Assembly: GCA_038199755.1 (NCBI GenBank)
Contig: JBBPYR010000106.1
Coordinates: forward strand, 1 to 30,086
Direction: 5' to 3'
Source: JBBPYR01 sp038199755
Lineage (GTDB): Bacteria > Chloroflexota > Ktedonobacteria > Ktedonobacterales > Ktedonobacteraceae
Length of the DNA: 30,086 nucleotides
Made by a program: the position numbers and the translations under genes. Below are positions 15,473 to 24,087 of the stretch, one piece after another; position 1 is the stretch's first letter, and each line of letters starts with the position of its first letter. Below the pieces are notes generated by a model, which saw nothing but the letters and a program-made list of their open reading frames with translations, searched no databases and was not told where the DNA came from.

Positions 15473-15532
15473 CCTATAATTCTATAGGTCAAACCCTACT
15501 ACCCCTCATACAGAAAATCCTCTACTTCTGTA
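15473..15532 (+). terminator. Weak hairpins between the regulator and the synthase gene
   Basis: Two small dyads are visible: CCTATA and TATAGG around four bases at 15473-15488, and TACAGAA and TTCTGTA around ten bases at 15509-15532. Neither has a U-run. They could be a weak terminator or a regulatory site ahead of the 15625 operon. Nothing else stands out in the 167-base gap. Confidence 0.25.
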
Positions 15533-15624
15533 GATGTGCTGCGGCTTGCTTGCGGATAAACTTGAAACAGTGAATGATGCACGTCTCATTGCGGGACCTC
15601 TTTTGATAAAGGAAACAATTTGTC

Positions 15625-16965
15625 ATGTCTCAAACAGCCAATCGCCTGAATCTCATAGATACCATGATGACTGAAGCAACCCAGAAAGGGTTACTGCAAC
15701 TCACGGTCGAGAGCAATACCCTCGATGGGCGCATAATCCATCTCGATGGCCGACCGCTGATCAATTTCGGAGTATGCAGCTATCTGGGACTGGAAATGGA
15801 CCCACGCCTCAAGCAAGGCACTATAGATGCCGTCCTACGCTATGGCACCCAATTTGCCTCGTCGCGTGGCTACCTTTCTGCCCCACCCTATAACGAACTG
15901 GAGCAGTTGCTTCAGCGCATTGTCGATGCCCCTGTTCTGGTGACTCCGACGACGACCTTGGGACATCTCGCAGCACTTCCTACCCTCATAGGAGAAGAAG
16001 ATGCTGTGCTGATGGACCAGCAAGTTCACAACAGTGTTCAGATGGCCGTGGAGCATGTGCGTGCCATGGGAACTCTGGTGGAAATTGTTCGGCACAACGA
16101 TATGAGTGCCCTTGACGCTCGTCTTCGCGAACTGGGTAGCCGCTATCAGCGCGTCTGGTACCTCGCCGATGGCGTGTACAGCATGTTTGGTGACGTGGCT
16201 CCGCTTTCAGAACTCAGGTCTTTGCTCCAACGCTATCAAAACCTGCATCTCTACCTCGATGATGCTCATGGCATGAGTTGGACTGGGCCACGTGGATGTG
16301 GCTACGTGTTGAGCAACCTGCCAGAGCGTGAGCGGGTCATCGTTGCCCTTTCGATGGCAAAAGGGTTCGCCGTGGGAGGTGGAGTACTGGTCTTTCCCGA
16401 CACCCAGTCGCGGCAACGGGTTCGCAATTGTGGAGGACCAATGATCTTCTCTGGCCCTATCCAGCCTCCTTTGCTGGGAGCAGCCATTGCCTCTGCTCGT
16501 ATCCACCTCTCACCAGAGATCAACGAAATGCAACAGCAATTGCTCGAGCGTATTCGTTTGTGCAATGACCTCATGCAACAGAAGGGACTTCCCCTCGCCT
16601 CGCCGGGCTTGACCCCCATCCGTTTTGTTGCGACCGGTTGGACGCGAGTGGCACACAATCTCACGCTTCGTCTGATGGAGGATGGCTTCTTTCCCAACAT
16701 CGTCGGCTTCCCTGCCGTTCCACTCAAACAGTCGGGCATCCGCATTACTATCACGAGGCACCATCATGAGGAAGACATCCGTTCCCTCGTTGATGCGCTG
16801 GCATACCACTTGCCCTTAGCCTTGCAAGAGGAAGGAAGCGGATTTGAGGACATCACGAAATTCTTCCGTCGCTTCCTTCCAGTTCCTTCCGGTAAAGGGG
16901 GTGGAAGCGTCACGGAAGCCTCACCAAGGAGTGCGCTTCCTGCTCGTGACATGCTTCATGCGTAG
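15625..16965 (+). CDS. Alpha-oxoamine synthase family PLP enzyme
   Basis: This 446-residue fold-type I PLP enzyme resembles alpha-oxoamine synthases (8-amino-7-oxononanoate synthase, serine palmitoyltransferase, 2-amino-3-ketobutyrate CoA ligase, CqsA), which condense an amino acid with an acyl-CoA and release CO2. Visible are INFGVCSYLGLEMDPRL near 46-62, H135 in DQQVHNS, the cofactor-binding DDAHG (D213, H215) and the Schiff-base lysine K246 in ALSMAKGFAVGGG. The C-terminal small domain includes SGIRITITRHH, followed by a tail of about 50 residues unlike the family. It has AAAGGAAA before the ATG. Downstream are an FAD oxidoreductase and an acyl-CoA ligase, which could respectively modify the product and supply its acyl-CoA. 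No other biotin genes are near, so biotin synthesis is unlikely. Confidence 0.85.
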   Translation: MSQTANRLNLIDTMMTEATQKGLLQLTVESNTLDGRIIHLDGRPLINFGVCSYLGLEMDPRLKQGTIDAVLRYGTQFASSRGYLSAPPYNELEQLLQRIVDAPVLVTPTTTLGHLAALPTLIGEEDAVLMDQQVHNSVQMAVEHVRAMGTLVEIVRHNDMSALDARLRELGSRYQRVWYLADGVYSMFGDVAPLSELRSLLQRYQNLHLYLDDAHGMSWTGPRGCGYVLSNLPERERVIVALSMAKGFAVGGGVLVFPDTQSRQRVRNCGGPMIFSGPIQPPLLGAAIASARIHLSPEINEMQQQLLERIRLCNDLMQQKGLPLASPGLTPIRFVATGWTRVAHNLTLRLMEDGFFPNIVGFPAVPLKQSGIRITITRHHHEEDIRSLVDALAYHLPLALQEEGSGFEDITKFFRRFLPVPSGKGGGSVTEASPRSALPARDMLHA

Positions 16966-17026
16966 AGCACGAAAAGCGGCAAGAGACACTGATTATGCAA
17001 CATATGACAGATGAAAGGAAAATTTC

Positions 17027-18523
17027 ATGAAGAATAAGCAACCATCACAGAGTAAATTTGGTGGGCAGCATGCCGTGGTGATCGGCGCGAGTATGACTGG
17101 ACTCTTGGCAAGTCGCGTCCTTGCCGACCATTTCGAGCACGTCACCATTATTGAACGCGATCCGCTTCCACACGAGGTGCAGGCCCGCAAGGGAGTACCC
17201 CAGGGACGCCATGTCCACATATTACTACAACGGGGCGCATCGGTGCTGAATGACCTCTTCCCAGACCTCTTTCCCGCGCTGATAGCAGATGGAAGTATCG
17301 CCATCGACACGGTTGCCGACTTTCATTGGTATAACTTTGGCGCGTGGAAACCTCGCTTCACGAGCGGTATCACGTTCTACAGTCAGAGTCGCCCACTGCT
17401 AGAAGGGCATGTGCGTGAGCGGGTAGCAGAGAGAAGCAATGTGCGTTTTCTCGATGAGTGTGATGTGGTCAAGCTCTGTGCCACTGCTGATGCCACGCGG
17501 ATTACTGGGATTCAGGTCCGTCATCGCGCCCGTGAGCCGCGCGAAGAGGTGCTTTCCGCAGACCTTATTGTAGACGCTAGCGGGCGCGGGTCGCAGACGC
17601 CACATTGGTTAGCCGCCCTTGGTTACGACACGGTCGAGGAAAGCACAATCAAGGTCGATGTTGGCTATGCGACACGCCTCTATCGTCGTCCTGATCACCT
17701 CCAAGTTGACAGTGATATGCTCGCCATCTATTCAACCCCTCCCGCAGAGAAACGAGCCGGAGTGCTCGCACCCATTGAAGACAACCACTGGATTGTGACT
17801 CTGATCGGCTGGGTGAAGGATTACCCACCCGACGATGAGGCCGGATTTCTCGCCTTTGCCCGCAGTTTACCGCAGCCTGACCTTTATGAGGCGATCAAAG
17901 ATGCCGAACCCATAACCCCTATCGCGCTTCATAAGTTCCCCGCCAATCGTCGGCGTCATTATGAGCGTCTCACCCGCTTTCCAGAAGGCTTAGTGGTCAT
18001 GGGCGACGCCGTCTGCAGCTTCAACCCCGTCTATGGACAGGGTATGACAGCAGCGGCTCTCGAAGCCGAGACGCTCAACACCCTGCTCTATCAGCAGAAA
18101 GAGCGTCATCCGCGTGGGAATATCACAGGTTTCTCGCGGCTTTTCCAAAGGAAGATCACGAGCATTGTGGATGCCTTCTGGCTGCTGGCCGCGAGCGAAG
18201 ATTTTCGTCACCCTGAGACGCAAGGGAAACGTCCCTTTGGCGTCCATCTCCTGAACAGCTATGCACGTCGCGTCCACGAACTCTCAACAGTCGACCCACA
18301 GGTGACGTTGCTTCTCTATCAAGTCTTGCAAGCGATCAAACCGCCAACGTCTCTCTTCGCACTACCCATACTAGCGAAAGTGCTCTTCAAAAGGGTACCT
18401 CGACAGAGCCAGCAAGCAGAAACGAGCGTTTTGCAAGAGGTACCAGGAGATGCTGTCCCTTCCTCCTCATGGCAGGATGAAGCGCACCCGCACATCGAGT
18501 CTTCCATGGCAGAGAAGATCTGA
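17027..18523 (+). CDS. FAD-dependent oxidoreductase (aromatic hydroxylase/geranylgeranyl reductase-like)
   Basis: This 498-residue flavoprotein starts with a Rossmann FAD-binding motif, HAVVIGASMTGLLASRVL (about residues 15-32), then ERDPLP ending the second strand. LIVDASGRGS lies near residue 186 and the second FAD motif GLVVMGDAVCSFNPVYGQGM near 321-340. This pattern is that of group A flavin monooxygenases and the related geranylgeranyl reductase and halogenase enzymes. No tryptophan-containing halogenase WxWxIP motif was seen. About 95 C-terminal residues are extra and not recognised. The gene sits 61 bases after the synthase and 59 before the ligase, in the same direction. It probably oxidises or reduces a product of the cassette; the reaction is not readable. 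Confidence 0.8.
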   Translation: MKNKQPSQSKFGGQHAVVIGASMTGLLASRVLADHFEHVTIIERDPLPHEVQARKGVPQGRHVHILLQRGASVLNDLFPDLFPALIADGSIAIDTVADFHWYNFGAWKPRFTSGITFYSQSRPLLEGHVRERVAERSNVRFLDECDVVKLCATADATRITGIQVRHRAREPREEVLSADLIVDASGRGSQTPHWLAALGYDTVEESTIKVDVGYATRLYRRPDHLQVDSDMLAIYSTPPAEKRAGVLAPIEDNHWIVTLIGWVKDYPPDDEAGFLAFARSLPQPDLYEAIKDAEPITPIALHKFPANRRRHYERLTRFPEGLVVMGDAVCSFNPVYGQGMTAAALEAETLNTLLYQQKERHPRGNITGFSRLFQRKITSIVDAFWLLAASEDFRHPETQGKRPFGVHLLNSYARRVHELSTVDPQVTLLLYQVLQAIKPPTSLFALPILAKVLFKRVPRQSQQAETSVLQEVPGDAVPSSSWQDEAHPHIESSMAEKI

Positions 18524-18582
18524 TTGTTGTAAGTCCTATGAATGGCGAAAATACTTTTTCGAGAAAGAAAGAGGAAGCAGAT

Positions 18583-20319
18583 ATGGGTATCATAAATGCT
18601 AATTTATCCCACTGGCAGGCTGAAAACGAAGGGATCGAGCTCCTTGACATCACCATCGGTGAACTCTTAGATCGTCAAGCGTCAGCATATTCCGATCAAG
18701 AAGCTCTGGTGTACTCGTGTTATCCCGAATTAGGCGATGTACTCGACATTCGCTGGACTTACCAGAACTATCAGGAACGCGTCAACGCCACCGCCCGTGG
18801 ATTGCTGGCTCTGGGCTTGGTGAAGGGAGATCATATTGCCATCTGGGCTGCCAACCTGCCCGAATGGCCGCTTTTGCAACTGGCTACGGCGAAGGTTGGC
18901 CTGGTTTTGGTCACAATCAATCCAGTCCTGCAAGCTGCCGAGGTTGAGTACATCCTCAAGCAAGGTGATGTCCGCACGCTGTTCTTCATGGCACGCGTCC
19001 GTGACCATGATTGCCTAGCAACCATCCGGACACTTATCACTCCGACCGACAAGCAGGGAAATGTGACAAGTGAACGGCTTCCTCTACTGCATACCGTGTG
19101 TTTGTTGGGCACTTCCCCTGTTGCGGTACAACAGCAACGTGATTGGCGACCATTGCTCTTTCATGAGATGATCGTTGGTGGGGAGCACGTCAGTAAAGCG
19201 GCACTGAGTGAACGACAGGCCTCTGTGACGCCATTCGATCCCGCGATGATGTTGTATACCTCTGGCACAACCGGATCTCCCAAAGGAGCACTATTGACTC
19301 ATCAGAGCCTGCTCAATAATGCATGGCTGCTTACACAGCGCTGGAGGATCGGCCAGAATACCGCAATGTGTGTGCTGGTGCCCTTCTTTCACTCGATGGG
19401 ATGTGTCGCGGGAACCCTTGGCACGCTCTTACTTGGCTGCTCGCTACATCCCTTACTGGGCTTTGATGCCTCCAAAGCCTTGCAGATCATCAGTCGCGAA
19501 CGATGCACCTTTTTGTCAGGGACTCCGACCATGATCGCGGCTATCATCCAACACCCTGATAGGAGCAGTTATGATCTCGCTTCGCTCAAGCTGATCGGGA
19601 CAGGAGGTGCTCCCGTTCCCATCGCGTTAATGGAGTTGGTCAAAGAGCAATTGGGGGCGGATGTCTTTATTGGCTTTGGTCAGACTGAAGCGACCTGTGG
19701 CATCACGGCAACCCTCTCGGACGATCCATTTGCACGTAAGGCAGCGACGGTGGGAAGACCACTCCCCCATACCGAAGTCAAGATTATCAATGCGGAAACA
19801 GGAGCAGTTGTTCCTGTTGGAGAGCATGGAGAATTGTGCTGCCGTGGCTACATGGTCATGGCTGGCTACTACAAATTGCCAGAAAAGACAGCCGAGTCGA
19901 TTGATGCTGAAGGCTGGTTACATACGGGTGATCTGGCAACGATGGATAAGCATGGCTACGTCACTATTGTGGGTCGACTCAAAGATATGGTCATTCGTGG
20001 CGGCGAGAACCTTTTTCCACGTGAGATTGAGGAATTCCTCATTCGTCATCCCAAGGTGGCTGATGTACAGGTTGTGGGCGTACCCGATGCCTTTTATGGT
20101 GAAGAGTTGCTCGCAGTCATCATTCCGAAACGAGGAGAGCAACTCAGCGAGCGAGAGTTACGCACCTACTGCAAAGGGCAGATCAGCCATCAGAAGATAC
20201 CGCGCTACTTCCAATTCGTCACCTCTTATCCTCTGACTGGTAGTGGGAAAGTACAGAAGTTTGTCCTGCGAGAAAATGCCATCAAAGCGTGGGACCTCAA
20301 GATTCTTCAGCGAACATAG
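18583..20319 (+). CDS. Long-chain acyl-CoA ligase (AMP-forming)
   Basis: This protein of about 578 residues is an adenylate-forming ligase that activates a carboxylic acid with ATP and joins it to CoA. Motifs are MLYTSGTTGSPKGALLTH (phosphate loop, about residue 222), GFGQTEATCG, GWLHTGDLATMD, GRLKDMVIRGGENLFP and the C-terminal lysine motif GSGKVQKF (about 552). It resembles FadD-type enzymes such as those of fatty acid activation. The frame opens at ATG 18538, but the ATG at 18583 has GAGGAAG upstream and is preferred. It ends the three-gene cassette and may provide the acyl-CoA for the synthase. Its last codons and TAG lie inside a perfect hairpin. The acid chain length cannot be told. Confidence 0.88.
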   Translation: MGIINANLSHWQAENEGIELLDITIGELLDRQASAYSDQEALVYSCYPELGDVLDIRWTYQNYQERVNATARGLLALGLVKGDHIAIWAANLPEWPLLQLATAKVGLVLVTINPVLQAAEVEYILKQGDVRTLFFMARVRDHDCLATIRTLITPTDKQGNVTSERLPLLHTVCLLGTSPVAVQQQRDWRPLLFHEMIVGGEHVSKAALSERQASVTPFDPAMMLYTSGTTGSPKGALLTHQSLLNNAWLLTQRWRIGQNTAMCVLVPFFHSMGCVAGTLGTLLLGCSLHPLLGFDASKALQIISRERCTFLSGTPTMIAAIIQHPDRSSYDLASLKLIGTGGAPVPIALMELVKEQLGADVFIGFGQTEATCGITATLSDDPFARKAATVGRPLPHTEVKIINAETGAVVPVGEHGELCCRGYMVMAGYYKLPEKTAESIDAEGWLHTGDLATMDKHGYVTIVGRLKDMVIRGGENLFPREIEEFLIRHPKVADVQVVGVPDAFYGEELLAVIIPKRGEQLSERELRTYCKGQISHQKIPRYFQFVTSYPLTGSGKVQKFVLRENAIKAWDLKILQRT

Positions 20320-20378
20320 AGGAAAAGGGCAATCCATTACTGAGTGCGTAATGGATTGCCCTTTTCCTCTATGTTCGC
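20310..20378. terminator. Perfect 31-base-pair hairpin between convergent genes
   Basis: Bases 20310-20340 are exactly complementary to 20348-20378 with a 7-base loop. The left arm includes the last codons and the TAG (20317-20319) of the acyl-CoA ligase gene. The next gene converges from the minus strand and ends at 20439, so the hairpin can act in both directions. A second, imperfect hairpin near 20401-20430 (8 of 10 base pairs) may serve the minus strand. Confidence 0.75.
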
Positions 20379-20438
20379 CTCAAAGTGCTTACGACCACTC
20401 ACCTCACCTAAGCGATGAGATAAGGCGAGGATCACTGA

Positions 20439-22016
20439 CTAATTGATCTTCGACTCGCGACCAGACCAAGCGTTGTTACGTAGCACATACTTCTGCACCT
20501 TGCCGGTTGAGGTTTTGGGTAGCTCGCCAAACTCAACGGATGTGGGACATTTGAAGTGGGCGAGGCGTTCACGGCAGAAAGCAATGATCTCCTTTTCAGT
20601 GGCAGTTTGCCCTGGTTTCAGCGTCACAAACGCTCGCGGTCGCTCACCCCAGGTTTCGTCGGGAATGGCAAAAACGGCACACTCCAGCACGGCGGGATGC
20701 TGCACGATGGTCTGCTCCACCTCGATGGTAGAGATATTTTCGCCACCGGAGATGATGATATCTTTGGCGCGGTCGCGCAGTTCAATGTAGCCGTTGGGAT
20801 GCCAGACTCCGATATCACCGGAATGAAACCAACCGCCGCTAAACGCCTTTGCCGTGGCTTCTGGATTGTCATAATAGCCCTTAGCAACGTTGTTGCCATG
20901 CATGATGACCTCACCCATCGTCACTCCATCTCTTGGCACATCGTGCATATGTTCATCCACAATACGCACACGTTCAGCGACAACATTGCCCTGTCCCTGA
21001 CGAGACGCCAGCCGAGCTTGCTCCTCTTCGGGCAGAGTATCCCACTCGCTATGCCACTCACAGACGGTGTAGGGGCCATAGGTCTCGGTCAAACCGTAGA
21101 CATGCAGTGGGTAAATATTAAGTTTCTTCATATGCCCCAATAACGTCGGCGAGGGTGGAGCACCCGCCACGGTTGCAGTTACACGCTGTTCCAAACGTTT
21201 CGCCTTCGGATTATTGACCAGGAAGACATGCACGGTTGGCGCTCCACAATAATGCGTGACGCCCACGGACTCGAACAGGTCCCACACCTGGCCGGGGTCA
21301 ATCTTGCGCAGGCACACATGCGTGCCACCAACAGAGGTCACTGCCCAGGGAAAACACCAGCCGTTACAGTGAAACATTGGCAACGTCCATAGATAAACAC
21401 TGCGGCTATTCATGCCTGTTTCGATAACCTCAGATAGGGCGTTGAGGTATGCGCCGCGATAAGTATACATCACCCCTTTAGGATTGCCAGTCGTGCCAGA
21501 GGTATAGTTAATGGAGATAGTTTCTTCCTCGTCCTCCAACCAACTTTCCAGCGGTTCGGGCGAACCAGCGGCGAGAAAAGCTTCGTAGGGATCATCGGCC
21601 TCGCCCGTATCCGCTATACGCACGACCTGTATACCTTGCAGGTCAAGCGACTCTACGCTTGGATAAAGTTCGTTATCAACAAAGAGATACTTCGCACCCG
21701 CATGCTTCAGAATGTAGGCTACCTCTTGCGTGTTCAGGCGTGTATTCACAGCCACTAAAACACCACCAGCGGCAGGAATAGCGTAATGTGCCTCCAATAA
21801 GGCGGGAATATTGGGCGCGAGAAAGGCGACACGATCTTGCTTTTGCAAGCCATTAGCGCGTAAGTGGGACGCCAGACGATAGACGCGCTCGACAAACTCA
21901 CGATAGCTATACGTACGGGTTTCATGGATAATAGCGACTTTTTCGGGAAACACCAGCGCACTGCGCTCAAGGAAGCTCAACGGCGTAAGATCGGTGCGAT
22001 AGACTTTCTCTTGCAT
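20439..22016 (-). CDS. Acyl-CoA synthetase (AMP-forming), medium/short-chain type
   Basis: This 525-residue adenylate-forming ligase has ISINYTSGTTGNPKGVMYT near residue 170, the MFHCNGW segment common in medium- and short-chain acyl-CoA synthetases (AlkK and DmdB-like), YGLTETYGPYTVCEWH, GWFHSGDIG, RDRAKDIIISGGENIS and the lysine motif STGKVQKYVLR. All core motifs are intact. It is clearly different from the ligase at 18583, so the two are not a recent duplication. It is the last gene of a minus-strand run with a YhdH/AcuI reductase (38 bases upstream) and an SDR. Together they suggest activation and reduction steps of an acyl-CoA or carboxylate pathway. The substrate cannot be set from sequence. 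Confidence 0.88.
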   Translation of the reverse strand: MQEKVYRTDLTPLSFLERSALVFPEKVAIIHETRTYSYREFVERVYRLASHLRANGLQKQDRVAFLAPNIPALLEAHYAIPAAGGVLVAVNTRLNTQEVAYILKHAGAKYLFVDNELYPSVESLDLQGIQVVRIADTGEADDPYEAFLAAGSPEPLESWLEDEEETISINYTSGTTGNPKGVMYTYRGAYLNALSEVIETGMNSRSVYLWTLPMFHCNGWCFPWAVTSVGGTHVCLRKIDPGQVWDLFESVGVTHYCGAPTVHVFLVNNPKAKRLEQRVTATVAGAPPSPTLLGHMKKLNIYPLHVYGLTETYGPYTVCEWHSEWDTLPEEEQARLASRQGQGNVVAERVRIVDEHMHDVPRDGVTMGEVIMHGNNVAKGYYDNPEATAKAFSGGWFHSGDIGVWHPNGYIELRDRAKDIIISGGENISTIEVEQTIVQHPAVLECAVFAIPDETWGERPRAFVTLKPGQTATEKEIIAFCRERLAHFKCPTSVEFGELPKTSTGKVQKYVLRNNAWSGRESKIN

Positions 22017-22053
22017 GACTGCTTACCTACCTGCCTTGCATAACTACCTACTA

Positions 22054-23055
22054 CTACTCACTAATTTTGATGATAGTACGCCCGCGCACACCACCTTTCA
22101 GAATGGTCGCTAATGCCTGGGGCACCTCCTCAAACGGTTTTTCATGTGCGATATGATCTAGCAAGCCCGCCGGTTTATAACTACTACCCAGACGGTGCCA
22201 GAGTTCGCGCCGCAACTCCATAGGACATTGTACAGAATCGATACCTAACAAGCTGACGCCGCGCAAGATAAAGGGGAACACCGTCGTGCTAAAATTCGCA
22301 CCCCCCGTATTGCCGCACGAGGCAATAGAGCCGCCAATTTTTGTGGTGCGTAGCAGATAGGCCAGCGTTGAGCCACCCACGGCATCCACGCTCCCGGCCC
22401 AGCGTTCCTTTTCCAGCGGGCGGTTACTCTCAGCCGAAACCTCTTCGCGACTCAAAATATCACTCGCGCCTAGCTCTTTCAAATACGCGTGGTCAGTTGT
22501 CTTGCCCGTGCTGGCCGCAATGGTGTAGCCAAGCTTTTTGAGGATAGCGATGGCGATACTGCCTACACCCCCGGTTGCGCCCGTCACCAACACCGGGCCA
22601 TTGTTCGGTGCAAGGCCCATTCGCGCTAGCTGATACACTGACAGAGCCGCCGTAAAGCCAGCCGTTCCCAGAGCCATCGCCTCTTTGAGCGTTAAGCCCT
22701 GTGGTAACGGCACCACCCAAGCCGCCTTAACACGTGCATACTCGCTATAGCCCCCAAAGTGCGAAACGCCGATATCATAGCTGGTGGCAAGCACCTCATC
22801 ACCCGGCTTGAACTGCGGATCGCTCGATTCCGCGATCACGCCCGCCAGATCGATCCCCGGCACAAAGGGATAGTTACGCACAATCCTGCCCTCGGGTATG
22901 GATGCCAGCCCATCTTTATAGTTGACATCCGAGTATCGTACCTTAATCAGCACCTCACCCTGTGGAAGATCATCCAATGTTAACTGCTGATGCTGAGCAG
23001 TAAAGCCTTGCTCGTTCTTATTGACCACAAATGCACGAAATGATGTTGACGCCAT
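22054..23055 (-). CDS. YhdH/AcuI-type quinone/acryloyl-CoA reductase
   Basis: This 333-residue zinc-independent medium-chain dehydrogenase matches the YhdH/YhfP family; AcuI members reduce acryloyl-CoA with NADPH. The GroES-like half has VKAAWVVPLPQGLTL and the SDVNYKDGLAS region, with PFVPGIDLAGVI typical of the family. The Rossmann half has VLVTGATGGVGSIAI near residue 150, and SIASCGNTGG near 250. No zinc-binding cysteine cluster is visible. The ATG at 23055 has GAGGAG directly upstream and is preferred over the ATG at 23070. It sits between an SDR and an acyl-CoA synthetase on the same strand. An acryloyl- or enoyl-CoA reductase role in that operon is inferred. Confidence 0.88.
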   Translation of the reverse strand: MASTSFRAFVVNKNEQGFTAQHQQLTLDDLPQGEVLIKVRYSDVNYKDGLASIPEGRIVRNYPFVPGIDLAGVIAESSDPQFKPGDEVLATSYDIGVSHFGGYSEYARVKAAWVVPLPQGLTLKEAMALGTAGFTAALSVYQLARMGLAPNNGPVLVTGATGGVGSIAIAILKKLGYTIAASTGKTTDHAYLKELGASDILSREEVSAESNRPLEKERWAGSVDAVGGSTLAYLLRTTKIGGSIASCGNTGGANFSTTVFPFILRGVSLLGIDSVQCPMELRRELWHRLGSSYKPAGLLDHIAHEKPFEEVPQALATILKGGVRGRTIIKISE

Positions 23056-23073
23056 AACTCCTCTTTCCAATAG

Positions 23074-23127
23074 GAATGCCTCTTGTGGGCATCCTTTTCC
23101 CTCACAGAATGCCCCTTATGAGCATCC
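23074..23127 (-). repeat. Two 21-base direct repeats, each a small hairpin
   Basis: Bases 23074-23094 and 23107-23127 match in 18 of 21 positions. Each can fold: the first pairs ATGCC with GGCAT, the second ATGC with GCAT. They fill most of the gap between the SDR and YhdH/AcuI genes. Possible roles are mRNA processing or attenuation; there is no direct evidence. Confidence 0.6.
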
Positions 23128-23136
23128 CATACCCTT

Positions 23137-23913
23137 TTACCAGACCGTCGAGCCACCATCGACGACGACAATCTGGCCCGTCATATAGGCAGAGGCGGCA
23201 GACGCCAGAAACAGCATGACACCCTTGATATCCTCTGGATTACCATAACGGTGGAGCGGTATATCCGCCAGCATCTCCTCACCGAACTTGGAGAGCAGTC
23301 CCTTCGACATTTTCGTGGGAAACCATCCCGGCGCGATAGCATTGACATTGATGCCGTAACGCGCCCAACTCGTCGCCAGGTCGCGTGTCATGTTCACGAC
23401 CGCACCCTTGCTGGTGGCATAGCCAACGGTATTGATATACTTGGGGTTGCCGCCAAACAGACCAGCGACTGAGGCAACATTCACAATCTTGCCACCCTTA
23501 CCCTGCGCAATCATGCGCTTGCCCACCGCCTGCGACATGATGAACGTTCCCTTGACGTTGACATCCACCACGTACTCAAAGCGTTCCAGTGGCATCTCTT
23601 CTGCTGGCGCGCCCCACGTGGCACCACTATTATTGACCAAAATATCAATTGCGCCGAACGCCTTGATTGTCTCCTCGACGACGTGCTCAACATCCTCCGG
23701 CTTCGTGATATCACAGGCAAAGGCCAGTGCTTTCCCGCCCTTGGCCTCGATCTCCTGCTTTGTTTGTTCGCACGCCTCAAGCTTGCGCGAACAGACCACG
23801 ATATTTGCCCCCACATCGGAGAGTGCTTCAGCAGTATAGGCACCGAGCCCACGCCCACCGCCAGTAATGATAGCCGTCTTGCCATCTAAGCGGAACAGGT
23901 CTAATACACTCAT
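23137..23913 (-). CDS. Short-chain dehydrogenase/reductase (FabG/gluconate-dehydrogenase-like)
   Basis: This 258-residue classical SDR uses NAD(P)H to interconvert hydroxyl and keto groups. The cofactor motif TGGGRGLG lies near residues 17-24, the NNSG motif near 93, the catalytic serine in NVASVAG and YATSKGA gives the Tyr and Lys near 165-169. INVNAIAPGWFPTKM and the C-terminal GQIVVVDGGST are also standard. The start ATG has GAGGAAGG upstream. It is the first gene of the minus-strand run with the YhdH/AcuI reductase and the acyl-CoA synthetase. Unlike the SDR remnant at 4467 it is complete. A beta-ketoacyl or hydroxyacyl substrate is plausible from context. Confidence 0.9.
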   Translation of the reverse strand: MSVLDLFRLDGKTAIITGGGRGLGAYTAEALSDVGANIVVCSRKLEACEQTKQEIEAKGGKALAFACDITKPEDVEHVVEETIKAFGAIDILVNNSGATWGAPAEEMPLERFEYVVDVNVKGTFIMSQAVGKRMIAQGKGGKIVNVASVAGLFGGNPKYINTVGYATSKGAVVNMTRDLATSWARYGINVNAIAPGWFPTKMSKGLLSKFGEEMLADIPLHRYGNPEDIKGVMLFLASAASAYMTGQIVVVDGGSTVW

Positions 23914-24087
23914 GGCAACCTTCCTCTTTGAAGAAATATATTGTACCTTCTATCGATATGGTATCTTGTATAGAGTGATTTAGCAAGTAAGTACAGTAAT
24001 CCACACCACCGCACTAGCGGAAAAGTAGTGAAACGCCCGCGCAAGAACAGCGTTTTCTTCGCAAACCAGAAACCACAGGAGAACAGG
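23914..24087. promoter_or_regulatory. Divergent intergenic region between SDR and decarboxylase genes
   Basis: This 174-base gap should hold two divergent promoters. On the minus strand a TACAAT at 23940-23945 could be the -10 box of the SDR operon; no good -35 was found. On the plus strand AGGAGA at 24077-24082 is the decarboxylase Shine-Dalgarno. No convincing operator dyad was recognised. Confidence 0.4.

Noticed and set aside
16302..16754. A 150-codon minus-strand frame opposite the oxoamine synthase
   Set aside because: No recognisable domain, no ribosome-binding site, and it is fully inside a better supported gene.
15625..16965. Calling the oxoamine synthase bioF
   Set aside because: No other biotin gene is nearby and the neighbours point to a different acyl-CoA use; family level is all that is supported.
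19661..20236. A 191-codon plus-strand frame within the acyl-CoA ligase gene
   Set aside because: It is an alternate frame of a gene with every expected ligase motif.
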